Of a stretch of 64,000 nucleotides of DNA, positions 9,448 to 17,813 are shown piece by piece. The stretch is from contig NZ_JAPEPO010000002.1 in assembly GCF_026340095.1 (NCBI RefSeq), positions 744,001 through 808,000 on the forward strand. The letters run 5' to 3'. Below the pieces are notes generated by a model. It was not told the DNA's origin. It ran no database searches and saw only the letters and a program-made list of their open reading frames with translations. Made by a program: the position numbers and the translations under genes. Origin of the DNA: Streptomyces sp. NBC_01446 (GTDB lineage Bacteria > Actinomycetota > Actinomycetes > Streptomycetales > Streptomycetaceae). Each line of letters begins with the position of its first letter. Position 1 is the first letter of the stretch.

Positions 9448-10193
9448 GGGAGAGGCCGTGTCATGACGGTGTCGTCCGGGTCGTGGTGGTGATGGTGCTC
9501 GTGCGGCTGTCCGGCCATGACCGGTTCGTGGACGGCCCCGCCGTCCGCGACGGCGAGGGCACGATCGAGCAGTTCGCCCACGCCGCCGCCCCGTCGGGCC
9601 GAGGTCAGGACCACCTCCACGCCGGGGTTGACCTGCTCGACGTGTGCGCGGAAGGCTTCCTCGTCGAACTCGACGGCTTCGGCGATGTCGGCCTTGGTGA
9701 CCACGACCAGGTGCGCGAGGCCGAAGGCGGTGGGGTACTTCAGCGGCTTGTCCTCGCCTTCGGTGACTGACGCGAGGACGACGCGCAGGTCCTCCCCGAG
9801 GTCGTAGGAGGCCGGGCAGACCAGGTTCCCGACGTTCTCCACGAACAGCAGGCGGGTGGCCGCGGGCAGCCAGCCTTCCAGATGGCGCCCGAGCATCGAG
9901 GCTTCGAGATGGCACAGCCCGTCGGTGAGGACCTGCTTGACCGGCACTCCGGACCGGGCCAGACGTCTGGCGTCGTTCTCCGTGGCGAGGTCGGCGGTCA
10001 GCGCGGCGGTCGGCACTCCGCGCTCACGCGCGCGCAGGAGTTCGCGTTCCAGCAGGGCTGTCTTCCCGCTCCCCGGGCTGGACAGCAGATTGACCATCGT
10101 GGTGCCGCGGCCCGCGAGTTCGGCCCGCAGAGCGTGCGCGGTCGCGTCGTTCTTGGCGAGCACCGCCTGGTGCAAGTCAACGGTTCGGCACAT
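9444..10193 (-). CDS. hypB: Nickel-insertion GTPase HypB with C-terminal His tail
   Basis: HypB is the SIMIBI GTPase that delivers nickel to the large subunit with HypA. Visible motifs are the P-loop SSPGSGKT (about residues 38-45), FVENVGNLVCPASYDLGE with the metal-site cysteine, VTKADIAEAV (NKxD-like guanine motif) and LTSARRGGGV. HypB proteins with metal-storage histidines usually carry them at the N-terminus. Here the N-terminus is short and a histidine cluster (HEHHHHHDPDD) sits at the very C-terminus, after about residue 225. The stop overlaps the hypF start. Confidence 0.95.
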   Translation of the reverse strand: MCRTVDLHQAVLAKNDATAHALRAELAGRGTTMVNLLSSPGSGKTALLERELLRARERGVPTAALTADLATENDARRLARSGVPVKQVLTDGLCHLEASMLGRHLEGWLPAATRLLFVENVGNLVCPASYDLGEDLRVVLASVTEGEDKPLKYPTAFGLAHLVVVTKADIAEAVEFDEEAFRAHVEQVNPGVEVVLTSARRGGGVGELLDRALAVADGGAVHEPVMAGQPHEHHHHHDPDDTVMTRPLP

Positions 10194-10196
10194 GAC

Positions 10197-10595
10197 TCAG
10201 CGCTCCTCGGAGATCGGTTCACAGGTTCGTCGACGGGCGGTCGGCTCTTCCTCCCACCGCACGCTGACGATCTGCAGCTCTCGGCCCGACAGCAGTTCGA
10301 GCGTCGGTTCACCACAGCGCGGACAGCAAAGGCGCGGCGGCATGCCCACCGCCCATTCGTCGGCACAAGGTGAGCAGCGTGCCCGGCCGGGCACGGACTC
10401 GGTGACAAGCTCTGCCCCCTGGAGGAGGGTTTCGGCGCAGGCGAGTTCGAAGCAGAAGGACAGCGCGTCCGGGACGACGCCGGCGAGCTCCCCCACCTGT
10501 AGTCGCACCGAAGTGACCGAGGTGACCCCGCCGTTCAGTTCCGCCGCCTCTTGCACCTGGCCGACGACAGCCATGGCGATGGACATCTCGTGCAT
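10197..10595 (-). CDS. hypA: Hydrogenase nickel chaperone HypA
   Basis: HypA binds Ni through its N-terminal Met-His-Glu and passes it on together with HypB. The sequence starts MHEMSIAMAVV. A zinc-binding pair of CxxC motifs is present (CSPC and CPRC, separated by about 16 residues). The 132 residues exceed the usual 110-120 because of a charged tail (EEEPTARRRTCEPISEER). The hypB start lies just 3 nt beyond the stop, and the hypB ribosome-binding region lies within the end of hypA, so the two are probably translationally coupled. Confidence 0.95.
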   Translation of the reverse strand: MHEMSIAMAVVGQVQEAAELNGGVTSVTSVRLQVGELAGVVPDALSFCFELACAETLLQGAELVTESVPGRARCSPCADEWAVGMPPRLCCPRCGEPTLELLSGRELQIVSVRWEEEPTARRRTCEPISEER

Positions 10596-10729
10596 CGGTC
10601 TCCGTCCTGGCAGAGGCCGATCGTTGGGCGGCCATTGCGCTCGGCTCCATTACAGGGGGCTCGCTGCCGTGCGAGCTCGGGGCTCGCCGACTCCACTGCC
10701 CTGGTGCACCGTTCGGCGCAAGGAGCCCG

Positions 10730-10840
10730 TTACATGCTTCTCATACGCACATAGCGCTGGACGTCGGGCACGATGTGCCGTGCGAGCACGGCGAGCGCGA
10801 CGACGGCGACGGCGACGGCTCCGATGACGGACTTCTTCAT
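10730..10840 (-). CDS. 36-residue single-span micropeptide (DUF6893-like)
   Basis: ATG at 10838-10840 opens a 36-codon frame ending in TAA at 10730-10732. The product is MKKSVIGAVAVAVVALAVLA followed by RHIVPDVQRYVRMRSM: a Lys-Lys start, one hydrophobic helix (about residues 4-20) and a basic, amphipathic C-terminal stretch. A GTGAGGAGAG ribosome site stands about 5 nt upstream, nearly identical to that before hypC. It lies 10 nt after the maturation-protease stop and before hypA. It resembles the DUF6893 small-protein family as I recall it. The function is unknown; a membrane-anchored helper of the hydrogenase is an inference. Confidence 0.75.
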   Translation of the reverse strand: MKKSVIGAVAVAVVALAVLARHIVPDVQRYVRMRSM

Positions 10841-10850
10841 GAATCTCTCC

Positions 10851-11393
10851 TCACTTACCGGCCTCACGGGCGGCGGTTCCGACCACGGGCGCCTGGCTTT
10901 CCCGCACGATCTCCTGGATCACACGTACGGCTTCGGGAACTGCGGCGGCCACCGGAGCACTCAGGCCGATGCCTTCCTCGAGTGTGGCGGGCTCGCAGCC
11001 CACCACCACGGTGCGGCCGGGAGGTGTCCCGCCCGTCCCGGAGCAGAGGGTCTCCAACAGGGCCAGGACCGCGTCCGGTGACATGTGGTGGCCGTCGAGC
11101 ACGGGTCCTTGCGGCGCGATGCCGCCGGGCGAGTCGACGTCGATGCGGTACACCGTTCCCGGGTCACCGCCGCGGGCGGTGGCGTCGACGAGCACCAACG
11201 TGTCGTATCCGTCGAGCAGTTGGTACGCGAGATGCACACCGCGTACGCCGATGTCCACGACCTCCACATGCGCGGGTAGTGGGTGTGTGGCGAGTGCGCG
11301 CACCGCCTCGACGCCGAATCCGTCGTCGCCGAGAAAGATGTTCCCCACGCCGGCGACGAGGGTGCGGGCGCCGGTCTTGCGGTCCTCGGTCAC
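10851..11393 (-). CDS. [NiFe]-hydrogenase maturation protease (HycI/HupD family)
   Basis: This 180-residue endopeptidase would remove the C-terminal peptide of HhyL after nickel insertion. The family signature GVGNIFLGDDGFGVEAV is near residues 15-31, with the Ni-sensing Asp. The second acidic ligand is in VEVVDIGVRGVHLAYQLLDGYDTLVLVDA and the Ni-binding His is in DGHHMSP. The substrate is encoded in the same operon: HhyL ends DPCLPCGVH plus 23 residues. The GTG start overlaps the preceding gene's stop by 4 nt (GTGA). Confidence 0.93.
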   Translation of the reverse strand: MTEDRKTGARTLVAGVGNIFLGDDGFGVEAVRALATHPLPAHVEVVDIGVRGVHLAYQLLDGYDTLVLVDATARGGDPGTVYRIDVDSPGGIAPQGPVLDGHHMSPDAVLALLETLCSGTGGTPPGRTVVVGCEPATLEEGIGLSAPVAAAVPEAVRVIQEIVRESQAPVVGTAAREAGK

Positions 11394-12826
11394 TCGTCCT
11401 CCAGGGGTGCGACCTCGTCGGGCTGGAAGTACAGGAACCGGCCCTGCTCTCGACGGATGTCGGCGCCGGGGTCGCCGTCGACGGTCACCGCCAGGTGCAC
11501 GCCCCCGTCGACGTCGTGCAGCACGGCCTCGACGAGCGCGGTGCGTCCGTGCAGGAACAGGTCCTGGGCGTCGGTGCGGCGCCGTCCCGCGCGCAGGGTC
11601 ACCCGGCTTCCGGCACGCACCGGCCGGCCATCGACCAAGATCTCGTCGCGGGCCGGGTCCAGTCCTGCGTCACCCTCCGGATCCCACCAGGGGGTCTCGG
11701 GCATGACGACATGGGGCTGACCCGGTTCGACGAGAAGGTCGGCTTCGCCGGTCGCGGTCGGGGCTGAGCCTGTTACTTCCCGGAGGGACCGAACCGCGCC
11801 GTGCAGGCGTTCCAGCACCTCGGGGGGCATGGACTCGGCCAGGTCGATCACGGCGGCGGCCTTCGGGTCCGTGCCGCGGGCCTCGCGCTTCTCCTGTTCG
11901 GTGAGGGCCGCGGTGCGCAGGGCCAGGATCTCGTCGATCTCGGTGGCGTCGTACAGCGCGCCGGGACTCTCGGGGGCGACGGCCGGGTGGTCCTCCAGGA
12001 TGATCGGCGAGGACAGCACCAGGTCCGCACGTCCCGGCTCGCCGGCGAGGACCGGCCAGGTGTGCAGGTTGCGGCACGAGGCGACTGCGCCTTTGGCCCA
12101 TTCCGGAGGGTCGGTCATGGAGAGAAACGAGCCTGCGTCGAGACACAGCAACAGGTGCGTGGCGACGAGCGAGTGCGGGAGCGCGGCGTCGCGGTCGGCT
12201 GTGCCGTCAGCCGGGGACCAGGTGCTGGTGTTCTCCACCACGGCGGTCAGCCGGGAGACGCGGTAGGGGCCGTCGACGTCGCGCGTGGAGAGACGTACGA
12301 CTCCGCTGATCTCTTCACACCGGCGGACCAGTCTTCCCACCAGCCGGCCCTCGGCGTCGTGAACCAGTTCGGTCTCCTCGCGCGCGGGGCGGCTGAAGGG
12401 GACAGCGATTCCGTCGGCGGCGAGTTCGGCCACGGTGGCCGTCACCTCGATGCGTTCCTCCACGCCCTCGTCCCAGGGAACCAGCACACGGTCCGGGAGC
12501 GACAGTTCGGACGCGTCCTCGAACGAGCCGTCCTGGCGGGCCTGTTGCACCGTGCGGCGCTGAGGATGCAGGAAGCGCACCTCGACCGACAAGGTGGCGC
12601 CCGTCCTGGGCTCCACCAGACACTCGGTGTGCTGGAAGTCGTGCTCGTCGCAGTCCGCACCCCAGGCCGGCGGGACCAGCACGCCGAACTGCCAGCGCAG
12701 CCGGTTCTTGGCCGCCGACGCCCGATACGGATACAGCACGTAGCCCTCGAACAGCACCACGTCGGCCACCGCGCGGGCGACGGCGAACCGTGACTCGGTC
12801 TCCTGGCTGAACACGGCTGTCGTCAC
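11390..12826 (-). CDS. Uncharacterised 478-residue hydrogenase-locus protein
   Basis: No domain with known function is recognised. There is no signal peptide or membrane helix. The N-terminal section (about 1-290) contains FEGYVLYPYRASAAKNRLRWQFGVLVPP and DFQHTECLVEPRTGATLSVEVRFL, with conserved-looking aromatics and a Cys. The centre is helical and charged. The C-terminal 80 residues form a beta-rich region (RAGSRVTLRAGRRRTDAQDLFLHGRTALVEAVLHDVDGGVHLAVTVDGDPG) ending in RFLYFQPDEVAPLEDE. It overlaps its neighbours by 4 nt on both sides, so it should be co-translated with the hydrogenase. From memory, similar proteins accompany group 5/1h loci; an assembly or electron-transfer accessory role is inference. 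Confidence 0.9.
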   Translation of the reverse strand: MTTAVFSQETESRFAVARAVADVVLFEGYVLYPYRASAAKNRLRWQFGVLVPPAWGADCDEHDFQHTECLVEPRTGATLSVEVRFLHPQRRTVQQARQDGSFEDASELSLPDRVLVPWDEGVEERIEVTATVAELAADGIAVPFSRPAREETELVHDAEGRLVGRLVRRCEEISGVVRLSTRDVDGPYRVSRLTAVVENTSTWSPADGTADRDAALPHSLVATHLLLCLDAGSFLSMTDPPEWAKGAVASCRNLHTWPVLAGEPGRADLVLSSPIILEDHPAVAPESPGALYDATEIDEILALRTAALTEQEKREARGTDPKAAAVIDLAESMPPEVLERLHGAVRSLREVTGSAPTATGEADLLVEPGQPHVVMPETPWWDPEGDAGLDPARDEILVDGRPVRAGSRVTLRAGRRRTDAQDLFLHGRTALVEAVLHDVDGGVHLAVTVDGDPGADIRREQGRFLYFQPDEVAPLEDE

Positions 12827-13488
12827 GGCGCCGGCCTCTCACTGGTCTGGGACAGAGCGTCCGCGGCAGCGGATTCCAGGAGGGTGCGCACCGTCGCCTC
12901 CCAGGAGGACAGCGCCCGCCGTGATCGGAACTCCAGCAGGTCGTCCATGGTGTCGCGGGGCAGCCTCACCCAGCCGGCACCCGGGAAGTGCTGGTCGATC
13001 ATCTCCTGCCACACCTTGACCGGCATGAGGTACGGGGCCTCGCGGTCCCAGGGCACGGGTTCGACGTGGAAGCCTCCGTCCCCGGTGAACGCGGTCCCGG
13101 AGAAGAGCATGAGGAGCGGCACGTCGCCACTCGACAGGGCGTGGAAGTAGCGGGTGGAGGCCACGTCCATGTCGTACGTGCAGGGCACGACCAGGTCGAC
13201 CTCCGTCTGCCCGGTGAAACTGGGGACCATGAGGGAGATCTGCGCGAACTGCAACGGCTGGAGGGTGCTGCCCCAGCGGGCTCGCCGGCCGAAGAGGTCA
13301 TGCAGTCCGTCGGCCTCTTCGGCGTCGTAGCCGCGCCTGGCCGGTTCGATGCGCAGTTGGCAGCGCAGGGCGAGCGCGTGCACGCGTGTCCGCTCGGAAG
13401 CGTTGACGCGCAGCCGGAAGACCAGGGTGGGACCGGCGGCGTACTGGTCGGCGCGGACGCCGACGCAGGAGAACGAGAACTCCGTCAT
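12823..13488 (-). CDS. DUF6084 family protein of the hydrogenase operon
   Basis: 221 residues starting MTEFSFSCVGVRADQYAAGPTLVFRLRV. The sequence reads as a soluble, largely beta protein without signal peptide. Notable is FGRRARWGSTLQPLQFAQISLMVPSFTGQTEVDLVVPCTYDMDVASTRYFHAL. I recognise it as DUF6084, a family I associate with actinobacterial high-affinity hydrogenase loci; its biochemical role is not known to me. The ATG overlaps the upstream stop (ATGA) and its stop overlaps the next GTG start. The frame is open to 14055 but that extension lies inside the DUF5947 gene. Confidence 0.88.
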   Translation of the reverse strand: MTEFSFSCVGVRADQYAAGPTLVFRLRVNASERTRVHALALRCQLRIEPARRGYDAEEADGLHDLFGRRARWGSTLQPLQFAQISLMVPSFTGQTEVDLVVPCTYDMDVASTRYFHALSSGDVPLLMLFSGTAFTGDGGFHVEPVPWDREAPYLMPVKVWQEMIDQHFPGAGWVRLPRDTMDDLLEFRSRRALSSWEATVRTLLESAAADALSQTSERPAP

Positions 13489-14138
13489 CGGCGGCGTGCC
13501 TCCTCCGGTGTCCCGGCCCGCTGCGCGATGTGGTCGAAGAACGCGGTCAGATCGGCGCGGGCCTCCGCCCCGCCGTCGAAGCCCTGCCACAACATGCGCA
13601 TCCGTCCGACGAGTTCGTAGCAGATGTCGACCGGCACGAGATAGCACTCGGTCCGCTCCTCGACCCGGCGCAGGAGCAGAGCCTCCACGTCGGGTTCGAG
13701 CAGTTCGGCCAGGCGGCTGTTCCCGAGCGCGGTCTGCCAGGTGGACGGGTCTAGTTCGCTCTCGGTGGCGCCGGCCGGGCTGGGGTAGAGCGCGACCAGT
13801 CGGTCCAGCGAGGCATTGCGGAAGAAGAACGCGACGCTGACCGGGATCTGCAGAAGCTCCCAGACTCCCTGGTCGAGTCCGTGGTCCGGGTCTGCCAGAT
13901 AGCGGTCCGGGACGGTGCGGAACCTCCCGCCGCCCGCGCCGCCCTGCTCGAAGAGCATGGCGCACGGCGTGCAGGCGCAGGCGAGGGAGCGGTTCGCGGT
14001 GTCGACCATGTGCCGGTGGTTGCCGTCGTCGACCGGCGCTCCGCACAGTTCGCACACCTCGGGCCGGGACATACGCGGCGCGGCGAACCGCCGCAGCCCC
14101 GATGCAGGCGGACTTGTCCGCTTGTGTGGCGTGCTCAT
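13485..14138 (-). CDS. DUF5947 family zinc-finger-like protein
   Basis: 217 residues. The N-terminus carries a four-Cys/His metal site: VCELCGAPVDDGNHRHMVDTANRSLACACTPCAMLF (about residues 28-63), with CxxC, His and CxCxxC elements that could bind Zn or an Fe-S cluster. The rest is an alpha/beta region (DQGVWELLQIPVSVAFFFRNASLDRLVALYPSPAGATES and ERTECYLVPVDICYELVGRMR). I recognise it as DUF5947, an uncharacterised family linked with group 5 hydrogenases. Start and stop both overlap neighbours by 4 nt. Confidence 0.88.
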   Translation of the reverse strand: MSTPHKRTSPPASGLRRFAAPRMSRPEVCELCGAPVDDGNHRHMVDTANRSLACACTPCAMLFEQGGAGGGRFRTVPDRYLADPDHGLDQGVWELLQIPVSVAFFFRNASLDRLVALYPSPAGATESELDPSTWQTALGNSRLAELLEPDVEALLLRRVEERTECYLVPVDICYELVGRMRMLWQGFDGGAEARADLTAFFDHIAQRAGTPEEARRR

Positions 14139-14731
14139 GGTGTCTTCGGCGAGGCGGGTGCGCTGCCGAGTGCGCCGGAGGGCGGCCGCGAGATCTGCAG
14201 CAGAGGCGGTTCCTGCGAGGAAGCCGCCTCCTCGATCTCGACCGTCGTCACTTCCGGCGCGAAACAGGAGAGGACAGCCTCCACCTCCTGCCGGCCGGCC
14301 GCCGCGGTGCTCGCGCAGCCGCAGCCCGAGCTCTCCGCGGAGCGCAGGTGCAACGTGCCGGTGGCATCGTCGAAGCTCAGAAACTCGACAGGATAGCTGC
14401 GCACGCCTCCCAAGGCGCGGGCGATGCGTGCGGGGGTGTCCTCCGGGTGCAGGTCGTGCAGAACCAGCAGGCTGGTGACCACGGCGTCGTCGAGCAGCGC
14501 GGCGAACGGGTCGTCCTTGGCCTTGGGGGCTTCGAGCAGCGAGACCATGCGGGCCAGGCCTGTGCCGTAGAAGTCCATGAGTACGCGCACCAGTTCCTCA
14601 GCCGCGCCGGCGGCTTCGGAGTCACCCTCGGCGGTCAGGTGGTCGATGATCTCCTCGACCCGCCGGCCGGCCTCCTCCGCGTTCGCCGCCGTTCCGCCGG
14701 GCGACCGGGCCGCGGTGGTGGACGCGCTCAT
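14135..14731 (-). CDS. NifU-like protein
   Basis: 198 residues. The C-terminal half resembles the NifU/NFU scaffold domain: FDDATGTLHLRSAESSGCGCASTAAAGRQEVEAVLSCFAPEVTTVEIEE. The CGC motif differs from the CxxC normally used by NFU to hold a transferable Fe-S cluster, so cluster binding is uncertain. The N-terminus is helical (RVEEIIDHLTAEGDSEAAGAAEELVRVLMDFYGTGLARMVSLLEAP). A role in supplying Fe-S clusters to HhyS is a reasonable inference from its position directly after hhyL (ATGA overlap). The open extension to 16204 is inside hhyL and spurious. Confidence 0.87.
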   Translation of the reverse strand: MSASTTAARSPGGTAANAEEAGRRVEEIIDHLTAEGDSEAAGAAEELVRVLMDFYGTGLARMVSLLEAPKAKDDPFAALLDDAVVTSLLVLHDLHPEDTPARIARALGGVRSYPVEFLSFDDATGTLHLRSAESSGCGCASTAAAGRQEVEAVLSCFAPEVTTVEIEEAASSQEPPLLQISRPPSGALGSAPASPKTP

Positions 14732-16506
14732 CCGGCCAGGCCGCTCAGTCCGGTCGGCACGTGCATCTTCTGCACGGTCTTGCCGCCGCCGACGTACATG
14801 TGGACACCGCAAGGCAGACAGGGGTCGAAGCTGCGCACCGCCCGCATGATGTCGATGCCCTTGAAGTTCTCCGGGGTGTTCTCCTCGAAGATCGGTGTGT
14901 TCTGCACGGCGTCCTCGTACGGGCCCGGGGTCCCGTAGGTGTCCCGCACGCTGGCGTTCCACGGAGTCGGCGGATAGGGATGGTAGTTGGCGATCTTTCC
15001 GTCGCGGATCACCATGTGATGGGACAGGACTCCGCGTACCGCCTCGGTGAAGCCGACGCCCAGGCCCTCGTCCGGCACCTCGAACTTCTCCCAGGTCTGG
15101 GTACGCCCGGCGCGGACCTCCGCCAGGCCCTTCTCGGCGCAGTGCAGCGCGATGGCTGCGGCATAGGCCTGGAAGTAGGTGCGGGCCCGGTTGCGCTCCA
15201 GCGCGTTGCTCCACTTCGGGATCTTCCACTCGAAGCGGGTCTCGGGCTTGGTCATCGAGCGGGGCAGGGTGATGACGACGCTGTTGCCGGTGGCCTTGAC
15301 GTAGTCGGTGTCGACGAGTCCCGACAGCGCGGTCGACCACAGGCGGGCGAGGGGGCCACCGCCGGTGTCGAGCGCCAGGTAGTCCTTGCCGTCGAACCAC
15401 CGAGGCGACATCACCCAGCTGTAGTTGCCCTCGAAGTCGCGCTTCTGGGGGGCCGGGATCGTGTGCTGGTTCCAGGGGTGGCGCGGGTCGACCGGATTGC
15501 CGAGCGGGTCGTGGGTGACGAACTGCTCCTTGCCCTGCCAGTCCTCGTAGTACGAACTGCCGAGCAGGATACGGATGCCCAGGTTGATCTCGGTGAGGTC
15601 GTTGGTGACGAGTTTGCCGTCCACGATGATGCCCGGGGTGACGAACATCTTCCGTCCCCAGTCGGTCATGTTGGCGTACGTGAAGTCGCAGTACTCGGGG
15701 TCGTTGAGCGCGCCCCAGCAGCCGAGCATCACGCGGCGGCGTCCTACTTCCTCGTACCCGGGCAGGGCCTCGTAGAAGAAGTCGAACAGGTCGTCGTGCA
15801 GGGGGACTACGCGCTTCATGAACTCCACGTAGCGCATGAGGCGGCTCATGTAGTCGGTGAAGAGCTGGACGGACGCGATGGTTCCCACGCCGCCCGGGTA
15901 GAGCGTGGAGGGGTGCACATGGCGGCCCTCCATCAGGCAGAACATCTCGCGCGTGTAGCGGCTGACCTGGAGGGCCTCGCGGTAGAACTCGCCCTCGATC
16001 GGGTTGAGCGAGCGCATGATGTCGGCGATCGTGCGGTAGCCATGCTCTGCCGCGTGCGGCGCCTCGGTGCGCTCCGCGAGTTCCAGAACGCCGGGATTCG
16101 TCTCGCGGACCATCTTCTCGCAGTAGTCGACCCCTACCAGGTTCTCCTGGAAGATGTTGTGGTCGAACATGTACTCGGCGGACTCTCCGAGGTTGATGAT
16201 CCACTCAGCGAGGTGCGGCGGCTTCACTCCGTACGCCATGTTCTGCGCGTACACCGAGCAGGTGGCGTGGTTGTCGCCGCAGATGCCGCAGATGCGGCTG
16301 GTGATGAAGTGCGCGTCACGGGGGTCCTTGCCCCGCATGAAGACGCTGTAGCCGCGGAAGACCGACGACGTGCTGTAGCACTCCGCCACCCGCTTCTGCT
16401 TGAAGTCGATCTTGGTGTGAATGCCGAGGCTGCCCACGATCCGGGTGATCGGATCCCAGGACATCTCCACCAGGCCGTTACTGTCGGTCTTCGTCTTCGG
16501 TGCCAT
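14728..16506 (-). CDS. hhyL: Group 5 (1h) [NiFe]-hydrogenase large subunit HhyL
   Basis: This catalytic subunit oxidises H2, down to atmospheric level in characterised members of the group. The L1 motif SRICGICGDNHATCS places Ni-binding Cys73 and Cys76. L2 is DPCLPCGVH near the C-terminus (Cys563, Cys566), followed by 23 residues that the maturation protease should remove after the His. These motif variants fit group 5/1h rather than uptake group 1d. I chose ATG 16506 (592 residues) because MAPK is the start I recall for homologs; a TTG at 16530 would add eight residues. No Tat signal is present on this subunit, as usual. The stop overlaps the NifU-like start. Confidence 0.96.
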   Translation of the reverse strand: MAPKTKTDSNGLVEMSWDPITRIVGSLGIHTKIDFKQKRVAECYSTSSVFRGYSVFMRGKDPRDAHFITSRICGICGDNHATCSVYAQNMAYGVKPPHLAEWIINLGESAEYMFDHNIFQENLVGVDYCEKMVRETNPGVLELAERTEAPHAAEHGYRTIADIMRSLNPIEGEFYREALQVSRYTREMFCLMEGRHVHPSTLYPGGVGTIASVQLFTDYMSRLMRYVEFMKRVVPLHDDLFDFFYEALPGYEEVGRRRVMLGCWGALNDPEYCDFTYANMTDWGRKMFVTPGIIVDGKLVTNDLTEINLGIRILLGSSYYEDWQGKEQFVTHDPLGNPVDPRHPWNQHTIPAPQKRDFEGNYSWVMSPRWFDGKDYLALDTGGGPLARLWSTALSGLVDTDYVKATGNSVVITLPRSMTKPETRFEWKIPKWSNALERNRARTYFQAYAAAIALHCAEKGLAEVRAGRTQTWEKFEVPDEGLGVGFTEAVRGVLSHHMVIRDGKIANYHPYPPTPWNASVRDTYGTPGPYEDAVQNTPIFEENTPENFKGIDIMRAVRSFDPCLPCGVHMYVGGGKTVQKMHVPTGLSGLAG

Positions 16507-16597
16507 CTTCTGTGCAGCGCCCTTCGTCAAGTCTTCGTACGGGAGGTCGGATCACCTGGGACGGCCACCCCGAAGGCGCGCCGTGCGGTACATGCAC

Positions 16598-17686
<1,089 letters not shown>

Positions 17687-17720
17687 AGGGATGCCTCCTA
17701 GGGGGAGGTATACAACGAAA

Positions 17721-17736
17721 GGGCACAATTGGGCCC
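17721..17736. promoter_or_regulatory. Imperfect 16-bp dyad upstream of hhyS
   Basis: GGGCACAATTGGGCCC reads as GGGC-CAATTG-GCCC with one mismatched pair, centred about 42 bp before the hhyS ATG. It lies in the 127-bp gap between hypX and hhyS, the largest gap between the structural and leading genes of the locus. A TATACC element stands 10-15 bp nearer to hhyS on the minus strand. It may be an operator or part of a promoter internal to the operon. Confidence 0.35.
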
Positions 17737-17813
17737 TCGTATTCCTTGATAGCAGGCACCCGGTCGCTGCGCGACGTGGCCGTGCGCAGCCGTGAGCGGA
17801 CCACCCGGACAGG

